64,000 bases of DNA from HGM11368 sp051883415 (lineage in GTDB: Bacteria > Bacillota > Clostridia > Christensenellales > UBA3700): positions 1 to 64,000 of the forward strand of contig JBJETR010000041.1 of NCBI GenBank assembly GCA_051883415.1, read 5' to 3'. The translations under genes were made by a program, and so were the position numbers. Positions 8,130 through 16,939 of the stretch are shown piece by piece; the first letter of the stretch is position 1; every line of letters begins with the position of its first letter. The notes below the pieces were generated by a model that made no database searches, had not been told where the DNA came from, and was given only the letters and a program-made list of their open reading frames with translations.

Positions 8130-9100
8130 TGTTTACTAGTTTTTTAGTTTCTGCAATATCTATTAGTATCATATTTTTGCTAGGTTGTCTAGGAGAGATA
8201 ATTATGGAGAAAGCGGGACACCTCAACCTTGGTCTCCCCGGCATAATGTGTACGGGTGCGGCAGGCGGTTGCTACGGCGTATATATCTATATGACAGCGC
8301 TATCGGATCCGACGGGTGCCAACTATTTCGTACTAATATTGCTCTCACTTTTATTCTCCTTCTTATTTGCAGCTATGACGGGATTTGTCTACTCTTTCTT
8401 GACAATAACGCTGAGAGCCAATCAAAATATTACAGGTCTTGCTCTCACCACTTTCGGTACGGGCGTGGCGCAATATTTTATCAATACCTTCCCTGTGGCA
8501 GAGAGAGAAAAACTCTTGCCTATGGCGAGCAAAATAATGTCAAAAGGATTTCCTTTTGCCGACGATTTGGGCTCTTTCGGCAAGATATTTTTCTCGCATA
8601 GCCTATTCGTCTATCTTGCAATCATTCTTGCCGTGGTAGCCGCAATAATATTCAATAGGACGAGAGTCGGACTTCACCTCAGAGCAGTTGGCGAGAGCCC
8701 TGCTACCGCCGACGCTACGGGTATCAACGTAACGGGATACAAATACGTAGCTACGCTGGTTGGTAGCGGAATTGCAGGTCTTGGAGGACTATTCTATTTG
8801 ATGATTTTCTCCAAAGGCATATGGGAAAACTCTAGCACTCTCGAAGGACTTGGCTGGATATGTATCGCACTCGTTATATTTACACTCTGGCGACCTACCA
8901 TTGCCCTTCTCGGCTCTTTGGTGTTCGGTGGATTGTATATTGCAAGACCATTCCTCAATTGGACCATTCCTGCGCAAATATTCAATATGTTCCCATTCTT
9001 GCTGACTATCGTAGTACTGATTATCACAAGTATACTTGACAGCAAAAAGGCGCAACCGCCTCAGTCTTTGGGCATCAACTACTTTAGAGAAGATAGATAG
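8129..9100 (+). CDS. ABC transporter permease, nucleoside type (second of pair)
   Basis: 323 residues, hydrophobic throughout, with EKAGHLNLGLPGIM near residue 26 (a conserved start of the YufQ-like permeases) and the coupling motif AVGESPATADATGINV near residue 190. Partner of the preceding permease. Its ATG overlaps the previous stop (TAATG) and a GGGAGGTGAG ribosome site lies inside the upstream gene. It ends the importer operon before a terminator at 9118-9148. Confidence 0.87.
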   Translation: MFTSFLVSAISISIIFLLGCLGEIIMEKAGHLNLGLPGIMCTGAAGGCYGVYIYMTALSDPTGANYFVLILLSLLFSFLFAAMTGFVYSFLTITLRANQNITGLALTTFGTGVAQYFINTFPVAEREKLLPMASKIMSKGFPFADDLGSFGKIFFSHSLFVYLAIILAVVAAIIFNRTRVGLHLRAVGESPATADATGINVTGYKYVATLVGSGIAGLGGLFYLMIFSKGIWENSSTLEGLGWICIALVIFTLWRPTIALLGSLVFGGLYIARPFLNWTIPAQIFNMFPFLLTIVVLIITSILDSKKAQPPQSLGINYFREDR

Positions 9101-9117
9101 CCCTACCCTGACAACAC

Positions 9118-9148
9118 AATGCGATATCGTAAGGTATCGCATTTTTTC
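9118..9148 (+). terminator. Terminator of the importer operon
   Basis: Stem AATGCGATA (9118-9126) / TATCGCATT (9135-9143) followed by TTTTTC. Confidence 0.85.
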
Positions 9149-9160
9149 TTGCAATATTAT

Positions 9161-9190
9161 TTGACAAAATACCCCCTATGGGTATATGCT
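9161..9190 (+). promoter_or_regulatory. csoR-copA promoter with embedded CsoR-type operator
   Basis: Perfect -35 TTGACA at 9161-9166 and a -10 TATGCT at 9185-9190. The spacer is occupied by the dyad ATACCCCCTATGGGTAT (9169-9185), matching the known CsoR operator style of G/C tracts flanked by AT in a two-fold arrangement. Apo-CsoR bound here would block RNA polymerase; Cu(I) would release it. Confidence 0.85.
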
Positions 9191-9227
9191 ATATATGATG
9201 AAATATTTAGAAAAAAATGGAGATAAT

Positions 9228-9527
9228 ATGCAACAAGAAGTATGTAATTGCAAAAAAGTGAAGAGAACTACAGACGAAAAATCGCAACTAGCCAATCGCT
9301 TGGCACGCATTGAAGGACAAATCAAAGGTCTTAGAAAAATGCTGGAAAACGACTGCTATTGCAATGATATTCTTATACAAAGCAACGCGATATGTAGCGC
9401 ACTCAGCGCATTCAATCGTCAGTTGATGTCTTCGCATATCAAGCACTGTGTCAAGACCGAGCTTATGCAAGGCAACGACTCAATAGTCGACGAATTAGTC
9501 GACACCCTCAAAAAGTTGATGAAATAA
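9228..9527 (+). CDS. csoR: Copper-sensing transcriptional repressor CsoR
   Basis: 99 residues from the ATG at 9228, which follows TGGAGATAAT; an in-frame ATG at 9186 lies inside the operator/-10 region and is rejected. All-helical CsoR/RcnR fold: RLARIEGQIKGLRKML near 24-39, and the Cu(I) ligands C (in DCYCNDI, about residue 43), H and C in SHIKHCV (about 68 and 72). An N-terminal CNCKK adds extra cysteines. It represses its own operon and is titrated by Cu(I). The copA start lies 2 bp after its stop. Confidence 0.9.
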   Translation: MQQEVCNCKKVKRTTDEKSQLANRLARIEGQIKGLRKMLENDCYCNDILIQSNAICSALSAFNRQLMSSHIKHCVKTELMQGNDSIVDELVDTLKKLMK

Positions 9528-9529
9528 CT

Positions 9530-12049
9530 ATGAAAAAATTTGACGTAAAGGGTATGACGTGTGCTTCTTGTAGCGCAAAGATAGAAAGTGCCGTAAACAA
9601 AATCCAAGGCGTTGAGACTTGTTCTGTCAATCTGTTGACGGCAACCATGACGGTGCAAGGCAACGTGAGCGACGATGCAGTGATAAAAGCCGTGCAAAAA
9701 ATCGGCTACGACGCATCTATTAAAAGCGACAAGTCCGACAAAAACACAAAAACAGACGACACTCATAAGCTAAAATCAACCTCCGACTCGCTACTCAAAA
9801 AGACAATAGTATCTCTACTGCTCTCCGCTATTTTGATGTACTTTTCTATGGGCTACGTTATGTGGGGATTTCCGCTTCCCGCAATACTTGCTTCCAACCC
9901 CGTGGCTATCGGGCTGATACAACTACTGATTTGCTCTAGCGTGCTCGTAGTCAACCACGGCTTTTTCTCAAGAGGAATAAAGGGACTAATTCATCGTGCG
10001 CCCAATATGGATACCCTCATTTCGCTCGGTTCGTTGGCAGGTTATATCTACAGTATAGTGGTGTTATTCTTGATGACAGATAGCCTTGTAAAGGGCGAGA
10101 TTGACGTGGCAAATCATCATCTACACCAACTATACTTCGAGTCATCGGCAATGATACTTGCCTTGATTTCGCTAGGCAAAACCTTAGAAGCGTATTCTAA
10201 GGGCAAAACTGCCGATGCAATATCGGGGCTCATCAAGCTTCGGCCTTCTACTGCCACCCTGCTAAGAGACGGAAAGAGCGAAATCGTCGCAATCGACCAA
10301 GTTGCGGTGGGCGATATTTTTGCCGTCAAAGCGGGTGAAAGTATGCCTGTAGACGGAGTTATAGTCAAAGGCTTTGCTTCGGTAGACGAATCGGCTCTCA
10401 CGGGTGAAAGTATGCCCGTAGACAAACAAGTCGGCGACAACGTGTCGAGTGCAACTATCAATCTCAACGGATATATAGAATGCAAGGCAACGCGAGTAGG
10501 CAAAGATACTACTCTATCCTCGATAATAGCTATGGTCGAGGACGGCATGGCAACCAAAGCACCTATTGCCAAGCTCGCCGACAAAGTATCGGGCGTCTTC
10601 GTGCCGATAGTTATGTTGATAGCTTTAGTCACGACGTTAGTATGGCTTTTTGTATCTCATTCCGTCGGCTCTTCCCTTGCCAGAGGCATATCGGTGCTCG
10701 TCATCAGTTGTCCATGCGCTCTAGGTTTAGCAACCCCCGTCGCCATTATGGTGGGCAGTGGTAGAGGCGCAAAGGAAGGAATCTTGTTCAAAAACGCTAC
10801 TGCGCTGGAGACGTGTGGAAAGACGGCTATAGTTGCGCTTGACAAGACGGGAACGCTCACCTACGGCAAGCCTACCGTCACCGACGTAATTGGTATGGCA
10901 TGCAACGAGGACGAGCTGCTACAATACGCCTACTCTATCGAAAAATTTAGCGAGCACCCTCTATCCAAGGCAATCGTTGCCAAAGCTCAAGAGGGGCAAA
11001 TCCAAGCTTTGCACGTGCAAGACTTTACAACGGTGGTAGGCGGCGGCGTACAAGCTACTAGCGAGGGCAAAATGCTCTACGGTGGCAATGCTCGCTTCGT
11101 CTCTCAATACGCCGAAATTACGCAATCCGTCAAAGACACTATAGCTCGGCTCTCGGCACAAGGCAAGACTCCTCTTATCTTTGGCAAAGAGTCGGTAATA
11201 TTGGGCATTATTGCCGTAGCCGATACTATCAAGCAAGATAGTGCCAAGGCTATCGCTCAATTACATGCGAGCGGTATACGAGTCGTTATGTTGACGGGCG
11301 ACAACCAAGCTACTGCCGACAAGGTTGCCAAAGAGTGCGGTATTGATACCGTCCTTGCCGACTTACTCCCTAACGACAAACTTGACGCCATCAACAGCCT
11401 CAAAGAGCAAGGCAAGGTGGCTATGGTCGGCGACGGCATCAACGACGCTCCTGCTTTGACTTGCGCAGATATCGGCATTGCCATAGGCGCAGGAAGCGAT
11501 ATTGCCGTGGATAGTGCCGAAGTCGTATTGATGAAAGATACCTTGCTTGACGTGCCAAAGGCTTTAAATCTCTCCAAAAGCACCCTCAAAATCATTCGTC
11601 AAAACCTATTCTGGGCTTTTATCTACAATCTAGTCGGCATACCGCTTGCGGCGGGAATTTTGTCGCCTATAGGTCTTACTCTCAATCCAATGTTCGGCGC
11701 CTTAGCGATGAGTTTGTCAAGCACGTGCGTAGTGCTCAACGCTTTGAGGCTCAACGCCGTTTCTATAACTAACAAATCAAAAACCAATAAAAATGCAAAA
11801 AAATCTAATAAAAAAGAGGAAAAAATTATGAAAAAAACAATAAAAATCGACGGTATGATGTGCTCTCACTGTCAAGCACACGTGACCGATGCTCTCAATG
11901 CAATTCAAGGCGTAGCAAGCGCCGACGTGGATTACAAGCAAGGCAATGCAATAGTCACCCTCAACGATAACGTGTCAGACGAGACGTTGACCTCAGCCGT
12001 TGAAAAAGAAGGCTACAAGGTTATCTCTATCAATCAACAACTTGACTAA
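9530..12049 (+). CDS. copA: Copper-exporting P-type ATPase with N- and C-terminal heavy-metal domains
   Basis: 839-residue P1B-1 ATPase. In order: HMA domain with GMTCASC at about 8-14; membrane helices; A-domain TGESMPV near 300; membrane metal motif CPC near 393-395; phosphorylation motif DKTGTLT near 437; HPLSKA in the N-domain; GDGINDAP near 633; final helices. After a Lys/Asn-rich linker a second HMA domain with GMMCSHC occupies 767-839, which is unusual because CopA metal domains are normally N-terminal; it resembles a fused CopZ chaperone. It exports Cu(I) from the cytosol and is cotranscribed with csoR. Confidence 0.93.
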   Translation: MKKFDVKGMTCASCSAKIESAVNKIQGVETCSVNLLTATMTVQGNVSDDAVIKAVQKIGYDASIKSDKSDKNTKTDDTHKLKSTSDSLLKKTIVSLLLSAILMYFSMGYVMWGFPLPAILASNPVAIGLIQLLICSSVLVVNHGFFSRGIKGLIHRAPNMDTLISLGSLAGYIYSIVVLFLMTDSLVKGEIDVANHHLHQLYFESSAMILALISLGKTLEAYSKGKTADAISGLIKLRPSTATLLRDGKSEIVAIDQVAVGDIFAVKAGESMPVDGVIVKGFASVDESALTGESMPVDKQVGDNVSSATINLNGYIECKATRVGKDTTLSSIIAMVEDGMATKAPIAKLADKVSGVFVPIVMLIALVTTLVWLFVSHSVGSSLARGISVLVISCPCALGLATPVAIMVGSGRGAKEGILFKNATALETCGKTAIVALDKTGTLTYGKPTVTDVIGMACNEDELLQYAYSIEKFSEHPLSKAIVAKAQEGQIQALHVQDFTTVVGGGVQATSEGKMLYGGNARFVSQYAEITQSVKDTIARLSAQGKTPLIFGKESVILGIIAVADTIKQDSAKAIAQLHASGIRVVMLTGDNQATADKVAKECGIDTVLADLLPNDKLDAINSLKEQGKVAMVGDGINDAPALTCADIGIAIGAGSDIAVDSAEVVLMKDTLLDVPKALNLSKSTLKIIRQNLFWAFIYNLVGIPLAAGILSPIGLTLNPMFGALAMSLSSTCVVLNALRLNAVSITNKSKTNKNAKKSNKKEEKIMKKTIKIDGMMCSHCQAHVTDALNAIQGVASADVDYKQGNAIVTLNDNVSDETLTSAVEKEGYKVISINQQLD
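11828..12049 (+). other. Possible separately translated CopZ-like copper chaperone inside copA
   Basis: In frame within copA, an ATG at 11828 is preceded by AAGAGGA at 11814-11820, a 7-nt spacing that is ideal for initiation. The product would be 73 residues with the complete ferredoxin-like HMA fold and GMMCSHC, the size of free CopZ. The A-rich linker upstream looks like a former intergenic space. Whether it is used is inference. Confidence 0.45.
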
Positions 12050-12100
12050 TACTCGGCATATCAATATAATGTAGTTGACGACAAACAACGGGAGCAAATA

Positions 12101-12868
12101 ATGAAGAAGATTCTCAAACTATTTTTGACTATGCTCAAAATAGGCGCGTTCACTTTCGGTGGCGGATACGCAATGATTTCTTTGCTAGAAAACGAATTCG
12201 TATCCAAAAAGAAGTGGCTAAGCCACGAAGAATTTATGGATTTGCTTGCCATTGCGGAGTCTACCCCGGGACCTATCGCCATCAACTCGTCTACTTATAT
12301 AGGCTACAAGGTTGGCGGTGTTTTGGGCTCGTTTTTTGCGACTTTGGGCATGTGTATCCCGTCATTTACAATTATATTCGTTATATCACTGTTCTTTGAT
12401 AAGTTCCTCTCTCTTTCGATAGTTGCGGCGGCATTTAGAGGCATTCAAGCGGGCGTCGTGTTCCTTATACTGTCGGCGGGCTTAAAAATGCTCAAAAAAC
12501 TACCAAAAACACCTTTTAATATAATAATGCTAGTGCTCGTTTTTGGTTGTATGACCACGCTCGGATTGCTCGCCGTCAACTTCTCTTCGATATTCTACAT
12601 TTTGATATGCGCTGCACTCGGATTGCTAATATATTGCATCGGCTATATCAAAACCAAGCAAAAATCAAAAAAAGCCACTCAATCGGTGGGCACAGCGACG
12701 CAAAATAGCCAAGAGCAAACTAATAACACTGCCGAAGATAGCATTGACAATGCCGAGGCAAATCTATCTCAAAACTCCACCGTCGACGCTCCCGGTAGCG
12801 ACTCGATTGAGACTAATACGACCAAAGAGACCGATTTAGTCCATGAGGACAAGGAGGATAAAGAATGA
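12101..12868 (+). CDS. chrA: Chromate transporter family protein, first half-length subunit
   Basis: 255 residues, of which about 1-185 form a single CHR domain: IGAFTFGGGYAMISLLE near 10-26, the invariant ESTPGPIAIN near 54-63, then hydrophobic helices. Residues 186-255 are a polar, Ser/Thr/Asp/Glu-rich tail not typical of the family. It pairs with the next gene as a short-chain ChrA heterodimer. The family exports chromate in proton-driven fashion in some members, but many short pairs have no proven substrate. Ribosome site CGGGAGCAAATA. Overlaps the partner by 4 bp. Confidence 0.85.
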   Translation: MKKILKLFLTMLKIGAFTFGGGYAMISLLENEFVSKKKWLSHEEFMDLLAIAESTPGPIAINSSTYIGYKVGGVLGSFFATLGMCIPSFTIIFVISLFFDKFLSLSIVAAAFRGIQAGVVFLILSAGLKMLKKLPKTPFNIIMLVLVFGCMTTLGLLAVNFSSIFYILICAALGLLIYCIGYIKTKQKSKKATQSVGTATQNSQEQTNNTAEDSIDNAEANLSQNSTVDAPGSDSIETNTTKETDLVHEDKEDKE

Positions 12869-13443
12869 GTATCTACTTGCAACTTTTCCTCACTTTCCTC
12901 AAAATAGGCGCGGTATCCTTTGGCGGAGGCTATGCGATGATTTCTCTCGTAAGAGAAACGTGTATTGCCAACGGCTGGCTAACGGAAGAAGAAATACTCA
13001 ACTTTATAGCCGTATCAGAGTCTACTCCGGGACCTATCGCTATCAATATGGCGACCTTTGTGGGCTCTTCGCAAGGCGGTATATTAGGCTCGTTTTTAGC
13101 TACCTTAGGCGTGGTTTTGCCGTCATTCGTCATAATCTTGCTGGTAGCTGCCGTAATGCGCAACGTACTCAAATACGCAGGCGTCAACCGCACTATCAAA
13201 TCCGTACAACCAGCAATCGTTGCGATGATACTTTCCACCGCCCTAACGATGTTTTTGTCAAACGTCTTCAATCTCTCTAACGTATATTCTGCCTTTGAAT
13301 TCGATTGGAAGTCGCTCATCATATTCGCCGTGGTGGCAATAGTTGCGGTTGCATACAAAAAGCTACGCAAAAAGAATATTTCGGCAATTTTGCTCATCGT
13401 CTTATCGGCAATTTTGGGAATGCTGTTTTTTGGAATCAAATAG
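12865..13443 (+). CDS. Chromate transporter family protein, second half-length subunit
   Basis: 192 residues, one CHR domain with IGAVSFGGGYAMISLV near 13-28 and ESTPGPIAINMATFVG near 52-67. It lacks the polar tail of its partner. ATGA overlap with the upstream gene and a ribosome site (AAGGAGGATAAAGA) within it show tight coupling, so the two halves very likely form one transporter in the membrane. Position behind copA suggests a metal/oxyanion stress block, though a separate promoter cannot be excluded. Confidence 0.85.
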   Translation: MSIYLQLFLTFLKIGAVSFGGGYAMISLVRETCIANGWLTEEEILNFIAVSESTPGPIAINMATFVGSSQGGILGSFLATLGVVLPSFVIILLVAAVMRNVLKYAGVNRTIKSVQPAIVAMILSTALTMFLSNVFNLSNVYSAFEFDWKSLIIFAVVAIVAVAYKKLRKKNISAILLIVLSAILGMLFFGIK

Positions 13444-13584
13444 CGTATTGGGCAAATATCCTCAATGCCATTTGCAATAAATAGCAATTAGAGCATATCT
13501 AGTTCCTATTTAGACCGTACGCCTTGCCATACTATCCAAGCAATTGCTTCCAATATAGTTATCTATACTATACTAAGTAACAAT

Positions 13585-13624
13585 CAAAAAAGAGGCTCGA
13601 CAATGGTCAAGCCTCTATATTTTT
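13585..13624. terminator. Bidirectional terminator between chrA pair and GH3 gene
   Basis: Stem AGAGGCT (13591-13597) / AGCCTCT (13610-13616) extended by GAC/GTC pairs; T-rich after it on the plus strand and six T on the minus strand. The 140 bp before it hold only a short palindrome AAGCAATTGCTT (13538-13549). Confidence 0.8.
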
Positions 13625-13665
13625 AAGATTACCTAAATTAGGCGTAAATATTGCCCCGTTCCATT

Positions 13666-16083
13666 TTACTGTGCCTTACGAGCTATGTTTTTGAGGATAG
13701 TAGCAAGTCCCTTGAAGAAGTGCCCGTTGCACATCATTACCAAGCCTTCCGCCATATAAGGATTGAGTGCGCCTTGCGAGGTATACGATACGTTTTTGAC
13801 TCTCGAATATCTCATTGTCTCCACCATCATCACAAGCCCCGGATCGTCGGCAGGGCATCTCATACCTATTCTCATTCCAAACTTGACTAACGATAAGAAG
13901 AAACGTGCAAACTTGCTGGTCTGTTGCATCTCTTCAAAGGTGTTGTCCGTAGTAAACTGACCTTTGACAGGCAAAATCACTTGAGTATCAATCTTTCTTC
14001 CAAGCAAAGTCTCAAATTGCTCTTGAGGAATATCGTTGCCGTCAGGTTGATAATACCAAGCAAGCGCATCCTTTTGCCCTGCGTATTGCTCGTAGGTATC
14101 TCCCTTGATAGTAACGGTTTGTTTGAGCTTTTCGTCCGCACTGCTACTTGCCACGATAATATCGTAGTCGGAGCCAACGACGTCAAAAGCGTTTTTATCG
14201 GTGATAAAACTGCTAAAGGCGTCCTTATCGAGCGACAACTCTACTCTAACGCTCTCTCCTGCCTTGACAAGCACCTTGTCGAAGGCTTTGAGTTCTTTGT
14301 TTGGCACAAAGATATTGTCGTTGTGTCTATGTACGTAGACTTGTACGATTTCTTTACCGTCCATCTTGCCGACGTTGCTTACGTTGAAGCTTATGCCTAC
14401 TTTGCCGTCCTCGTCAAAGGTATTGTCCACCTTGAGGTCACTATACTCGAATTTTGTATAAGACAAGCCGTATCCAAACGGATAAGCTACCGCCTTGCCT
14501 GCCGTATCAAAGTACCTATAGCCAACGTAGATACCTTCTCTATATTGAGTCTTGACAAAGTCGCCGGACAAATCGTTGTAGGACGGAATGTCTTGCAATT
14601 CGAGAGGATAGGTCTCTGCAAGTTTTCCGCTTGGGTTTTGCTTACCGTACAAGAGGTCGTAGGTAGCCGTGCCCACGTTTTGACCGCCGAGATGCATCAA
14701 AAGTATCGATTTGACTTTGTCTCTAAACGGCATTGCTATTGGCGAACCCGTTGCTAGGACAACGATTACTTTGGCACCGCTGTTGGCAAGAGCGTCGATA
14801 AGTTGTAGGTGAGCTATAGGCATATCGATGTTCTTTCTATCGAAGCCCTCTGCCTCATAACTATCCGTCAAACCTGCAAATACTATGACCTTGTCCTTAC
14901 CCTTAGCCATTTCTACCGCTTGGTCGATGAGCTTAGGATAAATCTTGCCGGAATTGTTGATTTTGTAACCGCGAGCATAATCGTACTCTATGCCCTTTTG
15001 CTCCAAAACGTCAACGAAGCTCGTCAACTTAGTAGGATTGATATGCGAACTTCCCGCACCTTGATAGCGAGGCTTTTTCGCCATTTCGCCCACAACGAGA
15101 ATCTTGTCGTTATCCGACAACGGCAACGTTTCGTTTTTATTTTCTAATAGCACTGCGCCTTCTTTGGCAATCTCAGCCGACAAAGCATTGTGTTCATCTG
15201 CGTCATAACTATAATCTTTGGAATAGTCAGGCGTTGAGAATATGAGGTCCAGCATTCTATCTACGGCTCTATCGAGCACCTCTTCTTTAAGTGTGCCGTC
15301 TTTGACAGCTTGGGCTATAAGTACGTCGTTGTATCCGCCGCTTCCCGGCATCTCTAGTTCCAACCCTGCGTCGACGCCCTTTGGTCTATCGTTGGTTGCA
15401 CCCCAGTCGGACATAACTATACCGTCGTAGCCCCATTCCTCTCTCAAAACGTCGTTGAGATACTTCTTGTTTTCACAAGCATAGACACCGTTGATTTTGT
15501 TGTAAGAACACATCAGAGTCTTTGGTTTTCCCTCTTTGACGGCGTATTCGAATGCTCTAAGATAGATTTCTCTCAACGTTCTCTCGTCAGCCTCGGCACT
15601 AACCGTCATACGACGAGTCTCTTGGTTGTTGGCAAAAAAGTGTTTGAGCGACGTTCCAACGCCGTTGCTTTGCACGCCTTGGATAAAACTTGCGGCAAGC
15701 TTTCCTGCTAGTAGCGGATCTTCGGAATAATACTCAAAGTTGCGTCCGCAAATGCTCGTACGCTTGATATTGACGCCCGGGCCCAAGACTATGCCGACCT
15801 TTTCTTTGAGGGCTTCTTCGCCAATAGCCCTACCCATTTTGCCTATCATTTCCCTATTCCATGTCGAAGCGCAACACGAAGCCGTAGGGAAACAAGTAGA
15901 AGCCGCAGACGTGTGCACCGAGTCGCCGTTGCCTTGTTTACGCAAGCCGTGAGGTCCGTCCGTCATCATCACCGAAGGAATACCCAATCTCTCGATACCC
16001 TTGGTATGCCACATGTCAAGACCGCTACACATACCCGCCTTTTCTTCCAAAGTCATCTTGTCGATTATTTCTTGATATTTCAT
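13666..16083 (-). CDS. Glycoside hydrolase family 3 beta-glucosidase-type enzyme
   Basis: 805 residues, cytoplasmic (no signal). The GH3 N-terminal barrel shows TDGPHGLRKQ near 41-50, LKHFFANNQETRR near 142, and the nucleophile aspartate in VMSDWGATN near residue 224. The (alpha/beta)6 sandwich domain follows, with GAGSSHINPTK near 342, and a fibronectin III-like domain around 575-650 (YVHRHNDN region). It hydrolyses beta-linked gluco-oligosaccharides from the non-reducing end; exact linkage is not readable. Last ~120 residues beyond the FnIII domain are an extra region. TAGGAGAATT precedes the ATG. Monocistronic, ending at a shared terminator. Confidence 0.88.
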   Translation of the reverse strand: MKYQEIIDKMTLEEKAGMCSGLDMWHTKGIERLGIPSVMMTDGPHGLRKQGNGDSVHTSAASTCFPTASCCASTWNREMIGKMGRAIGEEALKEKVGIVLGPGVNIKRTSICGRNFEYYSEDPLLAGKLAASFIQGVQSNGVGTSLKHFFANNQETRRMTVSAEADERTLREIYLRAFEYAVKEGKPKTLMCSYNKINGVYACENKKYLNDVLREEWGYDGIVMSDWGATNDRPKGVDAGLELEMPGSGGYNDVLIAQAVKDGTLKEEVLDRAVDRMLDLIFSTPDYSKDYSYDADEHNALSAEIAKEGAVLLENKNETLPLSDNDKILVVGEMAKKPRYQGAGSSHINPTKLTSFVDVLEQKGIEYDYARGYKINNSGKIYPKLIDQAVEMAKGKDKVIVFAGLTDSYEAEGFDRKNIDMPIAHLQLIDALANSGAKVIVVLATGSPIAMPFRDKVKSILLMHLGGQNVGTATYDLLYGKQNPSGKLAETYPLELQDIPSYNDLSGDFVKTQYREGIYVGYRYFDTAGKAVAYPFGYGLSYTKFEYSDLKVDNTFDEDGKVGISFNVSNVGKMDGKEIVQVYVHRHNDNIFVPNKELKAFDKVLVKAGESVRVELSLDKDAFSSFITDKNAFDVVGSDYDIIVASSSADEKLKQTVTIKGDTYEQYAGQKDALAWYYQPDGNDIPQEQFETLLGRKIDTQVILPVKGQFTTDNTFEEMQQTSKFARFFLSLVKFGMRIGMRCPADDPGLVMMVETMRYSRVKNVSYTSQGALNPYMAEGLVMMCNGHFFKGLATILKNIARKAQ

Positions 16084-16197
16084 AATTCTCCTAAGCCTTA
16101 TATTTATATAATATAAGCGAAATATTTAGGTTATAATTTATTGTAACATTTTAATGACTATTTTTCAATATGTTTTTGACAATATTTATTTTTCGCT

Positions 16198-16893
16198 CTA
16201 ATCTTGCTTTTGATTGCCGGCTGCGGGCTTATACGCTTCCAACTTATAGATAGGCAGACCTTGCGCAACAAAATTGGACTCATATTCCGTCATCACGTTG
16301 TCTACCGTTTGAGATGCATGCAGGTCGAGAGAAACGTCCCTTAGAATAAATCCCTCCTCCGACAACGTTTGGATAGAATATTCGAACAAGCCTCTATTGT
16401 CGGTCTTTTGTACGATTTTGCTACCCTCTTTCATCAATCCTAGATATATTTTCAAAAATTTTGGATTGGTAAGTCTATGATTGGCATAGGTCTTTTTTGG
16501 ATAAGGACAAGAAAAGTTGAGGAAAATACCGTCAACCGTGTCATCGTCCAAAAAGCATTTGAGGTTTTCCGCACTTCCCAATACGAACTTTACGTTGTCA
16601 AGTCCTTCGCTCTTGGCTCTCTCACAAGCCGATACTATGACGTTAGGCACTTTTTCAAGTGCAATAAAATTGTCACTCGGGTACTTTTTTGCCATTTCAC
16701 ACACAAAAGCACCTTTACCGCAGCCAAGCTCCAAAAACAATCTTCCTGGCTTTGCAAATGCCTTGTCGATATCTATCTTAACTTGGTTTTTTCTTGCGGG
16801 ATTGTAATAAAAGTCACTACCTTCTTTGACTATCAAATAGTCGTCTACAGCAGCCAATCTTTGTTCTAAATTTTTCTTTTTTCTCAATCTCAT
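16198..16893 (-). CDS. trmB: tRNA (guanine-N7-)-methyltransferase
   Basis: 231 residues. SAM-binding motif LELGCGKGAFVCEMAKKYP near 50-68; FIALEKVPNVI follows as the ribose-binding acidic strand. The family motif FxDPWPKxRHxxRRL appears in a divergent form, FLNFSCPYPKKTYANHRL near 123-140, so the usual catalytic aspartate position reads Ser/Cys. It methylates G46 of tRNA. Nearest upstream gene is recG in the same direction with a 46-bp gap. Confidence in family is good despite the divergent motif. Confidence 0.82.
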   Translation of the reverse strand: MRLRKKKNLEQRLAAVDDYLIVKEGSDFYYNPARKNQVKIDIDKAFAKPGRLFLELGCGKGAFVCEMAKKYPSDNFIALEKVPNVIVSACERAKSEGLDNVKFVLGSAENLKCFLDDDTVDGIFLNFSCPYPKKTYANHRLTNPKFLKIYLGLMKEGSKIVQKTDNRGLFEYSIQTLSEEGFILRDVSLDLHASQTVDNVMTEYESNFVAQGLPIYKLEAYKPAAGNQKQD

Positions 16894-16939
16894 ATTCTCA
16901 CCAAAAAATAATTATAATTTATTTTTGAAAAATTAAAAG

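Noticed and set aside
13924..14757. A 277-codon open frame opposite the GH3 gene
   Set aside because: It lies fully inside the well-supported GH3 enzyme and has low-quality composition.
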